From: Caloranaerobacter sp050286925
GTDB taxonomy: Bacteria; Bacillota; Clostridia; Tissierellales; Thermohalobacteraceae
Length of the DNA: 64,000 nt
Assembly: GCF_050286925.1 (NCBI RefSeq)
Contig: NZ_JBFWFX010000004.1
Span: 124,001-188,000, forward strand
Direction: 5' to 3'
The position numbers and the translations under genes were made by a program. How positions within the stretch are numbered: position 1 is the first letter of the stretch; every line of letters starts with the position of its first letter. The notes under the pieces were generated by a model. That model was not told where the DNA came from, did no database searches, and was given only the letters and a program-made list of their open reading frames with translations. Below, piece after piece: positions 60,566 to 64,000 of this stretch.

Positions 60566-60877
60566 ATGTACGCTGTAATTGAAACTGGCGGTAAACAGTA
60601 CAGAGTTCAAGAAGGAGATACTCTTTTCATTGAAAAGGTAGCTGGAAACGAAGGGGAAATTATTAAGTTTGATAAGGTTTTATTAGTTTCAAATGGTGGA
60701 GAAGTAAAAATAGGGAAGCCTTTCGTTGAAGGAGCTACAGTAGATGCAAAGATAGTAGAACATGGAAAAGGCAAAAAGATAATAGTATTTAAGTATAAGG
60801 CTAAAAAGGATTACAGAAGAAAGCAAGGACATCGCCAGCCATATACTAAAGTTGTAATTGAAAAGATTAATGGATAG
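60566..60877 (+). CDS. rplU: 50S ribosomal protein L21
   Basis: Ribosomal protein of 103 residues, standard length. Starts MYAVIETGGKQYRVQEGDT and ends in the RRKQGHRQPYTKVVIEKI segment that binds 23S rRNA. Strong GGAGGTG site upstream. First gene of the conserved L21-Prp-L27 operon, under a leader RNA. Confidence 0.98.
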   Translation: MYAVIETGGKQYRVQEGDTLFIEKVAGNEGEIIKFDKVLLVSNGGEVKIGKPFVEGATVDAKIVEHGKGKKIIVFKYKAKKDYRRKQGHRQPYTKVVIEKING

Positions 60878-60885
60878 TGTTAATC

Positions 60886-61233
60886 ATGACGAGAGTAACT
60901 GTTTATAAAAACAAAAGAGGAAGTATAATAGGATATAAAGTAGATGGTCACGCAGGTTATGCTGAATATGGTAGAGATATAGTATGTGCAGCTATATCTG
61001 TATTATCCCAGACAGCACTTATTGCACTAAATGAGGTGTGTGGGATAGATACAAACGATATTAAATATTGTATAGATGAAGAAAAAGGTCATTTAAGCGT
61101 GACTATACCTGACAATTTAACAGAAGAAAAAAGATTGAAGGCGGACATAGTATTTGAGACTATGATAGTCGGAATAAAGGGATTATTAGAAGAATATTCT
61201 GATTACTTAACTCTCGAATATGGGGAGGTGTAA
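60886..61233 (+). CDS. prp: Ribosomal-processing cysteine protease Prp
   Basis: Cysteine protease of 115 residues (YsxB family) that trims the N-terminus of L27. Catalytic pair His22 (GHAGYAEYG) and Cys34 (DIVCAAIS) fall at exactly the numbers known for the Staphylococcus aureus enzyme when ATG 60886 is used, which supports this start over GTG 60877. It lies between L21 and L27, as always when L27 has an extended N-terminus. Confidence 0.95.
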   Translation: MTRVTVYKNKRGSIIGYKVDGHAGYAEYGRDIVCAAISVLSQTALIALNEVCGIDTNDIKYCIDEEKGHLSVTIPDNLTEEKRLKADIVFETMIVGIKGLLEEYSDYLTLEYGEV

Positions 61234-61235
61234 AG

Positions 61236-61532
61236 ATGATGTTAAAGATGAATTTACAGTTATTCGCTCACAAAAAAGGAGTAGGTAGCTCTAAAAACGG
61301 CCGTGATAGTGAATCTAAAAGATTAGGTGTAAAAAGAGCTGATGGTCAATTTGTTCTAGCTGGTAATATATTAGTTAGACAAAGAGGAACTAAGATCCAT
61401 CCAGGTAATAATGTAGGAAGAGGCGGAGACGATACTCTATTTGCTTTAATAGATGGTATAGTTAAGTTTGAAAGAAAAGGCAGAAACAAGAAACAAGTAA
61501 GTGTTTATCCAAAAGAAGCTTTAGCAAGATAA
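61236..61532 (+). CDS. rpmA: 50S ribosomal protein L27 with Prp-cleaved extension
   Basis: Ribosomal protein of 98 residues. The first residues, MMLKMNLQLFA, form the Firmicute/Fusobacteria extension, followed by HKKGVGSSKNGRDSES, the mature N-terminus that reaches the peptidyl transferase centre. Cleavage by the neighbouring Prp is expected after the phenylalanine-alanine pair. Start ATG at 61236 lies 7 bases after GGGGAGGTG; ATG 61239 is also possible. Confidence 0.97.
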   Translation: MMLKMNLQLFAHKKGVGSSKNGRDSESKRLGVKRADGQFVLAGNILVRQRGTKIHPGNNVGRGGDDTLFALIDGIVKFERKGRNKKQVSVYPKEALAR

Positions 61533-61558
61533 CCTACCGAAGTCGGTAGGTTTTTTTG
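61533..61558 (+). terminator. Terminator after L27
   Basis: CCTACCGA (61533-61540) pairs with TCGGTAGG (61543-61550), then TTTTTTT. The T-run is shared with the -35 box of the next promoter. Confidence 0.92.
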
Positions 61559-61584
61559 TCACAAAATAATTTTTGTGATAAAAT
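61556..61584 (+). promoter_or_regulatory. Sigma-A promoter of the Spo0B-like gene
   Basis: TTGTCA (61556-61561), 17-base spacer, TAAAAT (61579-61584). It begins in the T-tract of the L27 terminator. Confidence 0.6.
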
Positions 61585-61628
61585 AACTATGGAGGTAAAA
61601 GTTACAAGGGGGAGGGTGTCTATTTAAA

Positions 61629-62387
61629 TTGATTAATAAATTTAGAGGTAATAGGGGGTTAATTTTTAATATATTGAATTTATTAATATTATTTGTGTAT
61701 CTTAGTCTAATTTTTACAAATTATATTGTTAATAGGACTACTCAAATTCTAATTTTGATTCTGATTTTTGTATTTGAGATATTATCGATATATAAATTAA
61801 GCAAATTTAAGTCTTGTATTGGTAAAGAAAGCTGCGAAAATATATTAAGAATTCAAGGAGAATTTACTAGGAAATTAAAAAAATTAAATAGAGAGCAACG
61901 TCATGATTGGATGAATGTCTTGCAAGTTATATATGGATATTTGCAATTAGGTAAATATGATATGGCGATTAAGAAAATTAATGATTTATCGCAAATAGCA
62001 TTAAGTATCAGTAAAGTATATAAATTGACAATAACACCTATTTGTCTATTATTAGAAAGAAAAATTAAAGAGGCTTATAATAATGGAATAACATTTATAT
62101 TCAACGTAAATAGCTTTAGTCAAGTTTCTTATCGTAAAGTAGATAATTTAAGAAATATAACCAAAAGTTTAGAATATGTTATAGATAAAATTTTGGAATG
62201 TAATAAATATAATTATAGAGAAATAAATATAGAAATTTCTGAGTATATAGATAAACTTGAAGTTATTATAAAAGGGAAGTTTGATTTAGAAATTAAAAAT
62301 GAGTTTTTACAAAATGTTGATATTAGAGATGATTGCATTAGGTATAGGTTCGATTTAGTTGGCATAACTGAATTAACTTCTACATAG
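61629..62387 (+). CDS. Membrane-anchored Spo0B-like phosphotransferase domain protein
   Basis: Protein of 252 residues. Two membrane spans (about 10-60) are followed by a SPOB_a-type helical domain with the phospho-acceptor pattern REQRHDWMNVLQVIYGYLQLGK (His92) and a C-terminal domain of about 130 residues in which the ATP-binding boxes of histidine kinases are not recognisable. Bacillus Spo0B passes phosphate from Spo0F to Spo0A, is soluble, and is also encoded just before obg. The position and His motif support a Spo0B relation; the membrane anchor differs. TTG start at 61629 after GGGGGAGGG, somewhat distant. Confidence 0.75.
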   Translation: MINKFRGNRGLIFNILNLLILFVYLSLIFTNYIVNRTTQILILILIFVFEILSIYKLSKFKSCIGKESCENILRIQGEFTRKLKKLNREQRHDWMNVLQVIYGYLQLGKYDMAIKKINDLSQIALSISKVYKLTITPICLLLERKIKEAYNNGITFIFNVNSFSQVSYRKVDNLRNITKSLEYVIDKILECNKYNYREINIEISEYIDKLEVIIKGKFDLEIKNEFLQNVDIRDDCIRYRFDLVGITELTST

Positions 62388-62444
62388 ATTTAATTATATC
62401 TTGATTAAGATAAATTCATATAGATTTGTTTATAATATAAATAG

Positions 62445-62472
62445 TTGACACATTTAATTGAATTGGTATAAT
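62445..62472 (+). promoter_or_regulatory. Sigma-A promoter of obgE
   Basis: TTGACA (62445-62450), 16-base spacer, TATAAT (62467-62472), about 33 bases before the start. Confidence 0.8.
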
Positions 62473-62505
62473 GAAATTATTAATATTTAAGTAAGGATGA
62501 TGGGT

Positions 62506-63786
62506 ATGTTTGTGGATGTTGCAAAGATTTTTGTAAAAGGTGGAAATGGAGGACACGGAGCAGTTGCGTTTAGAAGAGAAAAATATGAGCCGTCTGGAGG
62601 GCCAGCGGGCGGAGACGGCGGAGATGGTGGTAACGTTATTTTAGAAGTTGATGAGGGAATAAGGACATTAATGGATTTTAGATATAAACGTCATTACAAG
62701 GCAGAAAATGGTGAGAATGGAAAATCTAAAAAACAATATGGTAAAAAAGGTAAAGATTTAATTTTAAAAGTTCCGCCGGGTACTATAGTAAAGGATGCAG
62801 AAACAGGTATCGTTATAGCAGATCTTACTAAAAAAGGAGAAAGATTCATTGTTGCAAAAGGAGGACGTGGTGGTAGAGGTAATGCTAAGTTCGCTACATC
62901 TACAAGACAGGCCCCTCGTTTTGCAGAAGCAGGCGAAAAAGGAGAAGAGAGATGGATAACATTAGAACTAAAGCTTTTAGCAGACGTAGGATTAGTAGGG
63001 TTCCCTAATGTAGGTAAGTCTACGTTGTTATCTACTTTAACTGATGCAAAACCTAAAATTGCAAATTATCATTTTACAACTTTGACACCTAATTTGGGTG
63101 TTGTTAGAATTTCATATGATAGTAGCTTTGTTATAGCAGATATTCCAGGGTTAATTGAAGGAGCACATATGGGGGTAGGTCTAGGACATGAGTTTTTAAG
63201 GCATGTTGAGAGAACGAGATTACTAGTTCACTTAATAGATGCCTCCGGTTCAGAAGGAAGAGATCCGATTGATGATTTTCATAAAATAAATGAAGAATTA
63301 AGGAAATATAGCCCTAAACTTGCAGATAAACCTCAAATCGTTGTGGCTAATAAAATGGATTTACCTCAGGCAAGAGAGAATTTTTCTAGGCTTAAAGAAG
63401 AAATGGATAAGCTCGGATATGAGTTAATTCCAATTTCTGCTGCTACTTTGGAGGGATTAGATAAGCTTAAATATGCAATATGGAATAAGTTAAAGGAAAT
63501 TGGAGACCCAGAACCAATAGTTGAAGTTGTAGAAAATATTAATCTTTATGGATTTAATAAAGATAAAAATAAAGTTATTGTAAAGAAAGAAGGAGATAAA
63601 TATATAGTAGAGGGTGATCCAATAGAAAAACTAATTAATTCAACTAATTTTAATGACTTAGATTCATTGAGGCATTTCCAAAAAGTTATGAGAAAGAGGG
63701 GAATCGTTGATGAATTGAAGAAGTTAGGAATAAAAGATGGTGAGATAGTTAGTATATGCGGTTATGAATTTGAATTTTTTGATTAA
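62506..63786 (+). CDS. obgE: GTPase ObgE
   Basis: Essential ribosome-associated GTPase of 426 residues. Glycine-rich OBG fold (1-158: FVKGGNGGHGAVAFRREKYEPSGGP), G domain with G1 GFPNVGKST, G3 DIPGLIEG, G4 NKMD and G5 ISA, and a C-terminal OCT domain (about 345-426). It helps 50S assembly and couples GTP status to sporulation in Bacillus. ATG at 62506 gives the normal MFVDVAKIFVKGG start and good spacing from AAGGATG; ATGs at 62497 and 62500 are in frame. Confidence 0.97.
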   Translation: MFVDVAKIFVKGGNGGHGAVAFRREKYEPSGGPAGGDGGDGGNVILEVDEGIRTLMDFRYKRHYKAENGENGKSKKQYGKKGKDLILKVPPGTIVKDAETGIVIADLTKKGERFIVAKGGRGGRGNAKFATSTRQAPRFAEAGEKGEERWITLELKLLADVGLVGFPNVGKSTLLSTLTDAKPKIANYHFTTLTPNLGVVRISYDSSFVIADIPGLIEGAHMGVGLGHEFLRHVERTRLLVHLIDASGSEGRDPIDDFHKINEELRKYSPKLADKPQIVVANKMDLPQARENFSRLKEEMDKLGYELIPISAATLEGLDKLKYAIWNKLKEIGDPEPIVEVVENINLYGFNKDKNKVIVKKEGDKYIVEGDPIEKLINSTNFNDLDSLRHFQKVMRKRGIVDELKKLGIKDGEIVSICGYEFEFFD

Positions 63787-63810
63787 AGAGATGGAGGGGC
63801 AATAGAGTAA

Positions 63811-63993
63811 ATGGAGTGTTTTAATTGTGGAAATTGTAAGTTAAACGAATCAACATATTATTGTATAGCAAAAGGAGAAATAGTAATCAATTCTAATTAC
63901 AAACCACAAGAGAAAGTTAGAAGTGGCTGGAAAAAAGGTAACAAAGATTATGAAATTCATAGAAGAAAGTCAAAGAAAGAAATAGAAGTATAA
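63811..63993 (+). CDS. Small cysteine-rich protein of unknown function
   Basis: Protein of 60 residues, not recognised by name. It begins MECFNCGNCKLNESTYYCIAKG: cysteines 3, 6, 9 and 18 could bind zinc or an iron-sulfur cluster. The rest is basic and polar with no membrane segment. It lies 24 bases after obgE, with GATGGAGGGG before its start, and is probably co-transcribed. A further ribosome binding site-like GGAGTGG ends the window, so another gene of the operon probably starts just beyond. Confidence 0.7.
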   Translation: MECFNCGNCKLNESTYYCIAKGEIVINSNYKPQEKVRSGWKKGNKDYEIHRRKSKKEIEV

Positions 63994-64000
63994 GGAGTGG

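Noticed and set aside
1..64000. CRISPR array, prophage, transposon or toxin-antitoxin pair
   Set aside because: No regularly spaced repeats, integrase, transposase, phage structural gene or paired toxin gene is seen; the only repeats are the two-copy structured element and a short palindrome.

Overview
The window is about 64 kb of AT-rich chromosomal DNA from a spore-forming, anaerobic Firmicute of the class Clostridia. Support: very low GC content, strong GGAGG ribosome binding sites with many TTG/GTG starts, a six-gene Rnf complex, SpoIVFA/SpoIVFB-like and Spo0B-like sporulation genes, a DegS/DegU pair, and the clostridial order mre-min-spoIVF-radical SAM-rng-rplU-prp-rpmA-obg. A Tissierellales/Caloranaerobacter-like relative is a guess only. 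I see no phage, transposase, CRISPR array or rRNA. Nearly all genes are on the + strand; exceptions are a LysR gene, a tRNA-Leu and three tiny spore-type genes.

Layout. 1-24 kb is a mixed region: a cut MATE transporter; a 1793-residue pseudokinase/AAA/TPR/GAF/GGDEF protein; a LacI-type regulator; YkuS-like and ThpR-like proteins; an orphan histidine ammonia-lyase; a DUF896 microprotein; CheW; DegS/DegU; an M18 aminopeptidase; a LysR regulator divergent from a PAP2-type membrane protein; a split permease pair; tRNA-Leu(CAA); a YfhP-like membrane protein; an L,D-transpeptidase; and an ECF sigma/anti-sigma pair that appears to drive its own promoter. 24-30 kb holds polA-coaE-lytic transglycosylase, a solute-binding lipoprotein and tRNA-Leu(GAG). 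30-37 kb holds three paralogous single-span microproteins, a diguanylate cyclase with a four-cysteine insertion, a SPOR protein and a six-gene module around a degenerate [FeFe]-hydrogenase-like protein. 37.4-42.5 kb is rnfCDGEAB. 42.7-64 kb is the cell shape, division and ribosome block: NusG-II protein, Gx transporter, DUF4321, maf, radC, mreBCD, a very large PBP2, minCDE, mgsA, spoIVFA/B, two tRNA/rRNA-processing-associated genes (B12-binding radical SAM and DUF2344), rng, glycerate kinase, L21, Prp, L27, a Spo0B-like protein, obgE and a cysteine-rich small protein.

How it fits together. Rnf couples reduced ferredoxin to NAD+ with ion export; the hydrogenase-like module next to it carries its own ATPase, DRTGG and PHP proteins and looks like a redox-sensing regulatory unit rather than a catalytic hydrogenase. 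MreBCD/PBP2 and MinCDE set cell shape and septum position. SpoIVFA/B and the Spo0B-like protein show endospore formation, and the three microproteins with one sigma-K-like promoter probably belong to the late spore programme.

The most novel-looking items are a two-copy structured intergenic element (10529-10609 and 30594-30706), the microprotein cluster, the degenerate hydrogenase module, the CxxCx4CxxC insertion in a GGDEF domain, the giant pseudokinase-cyclase, and two genes whose ribosome binding sites lie inside strong hairpins.
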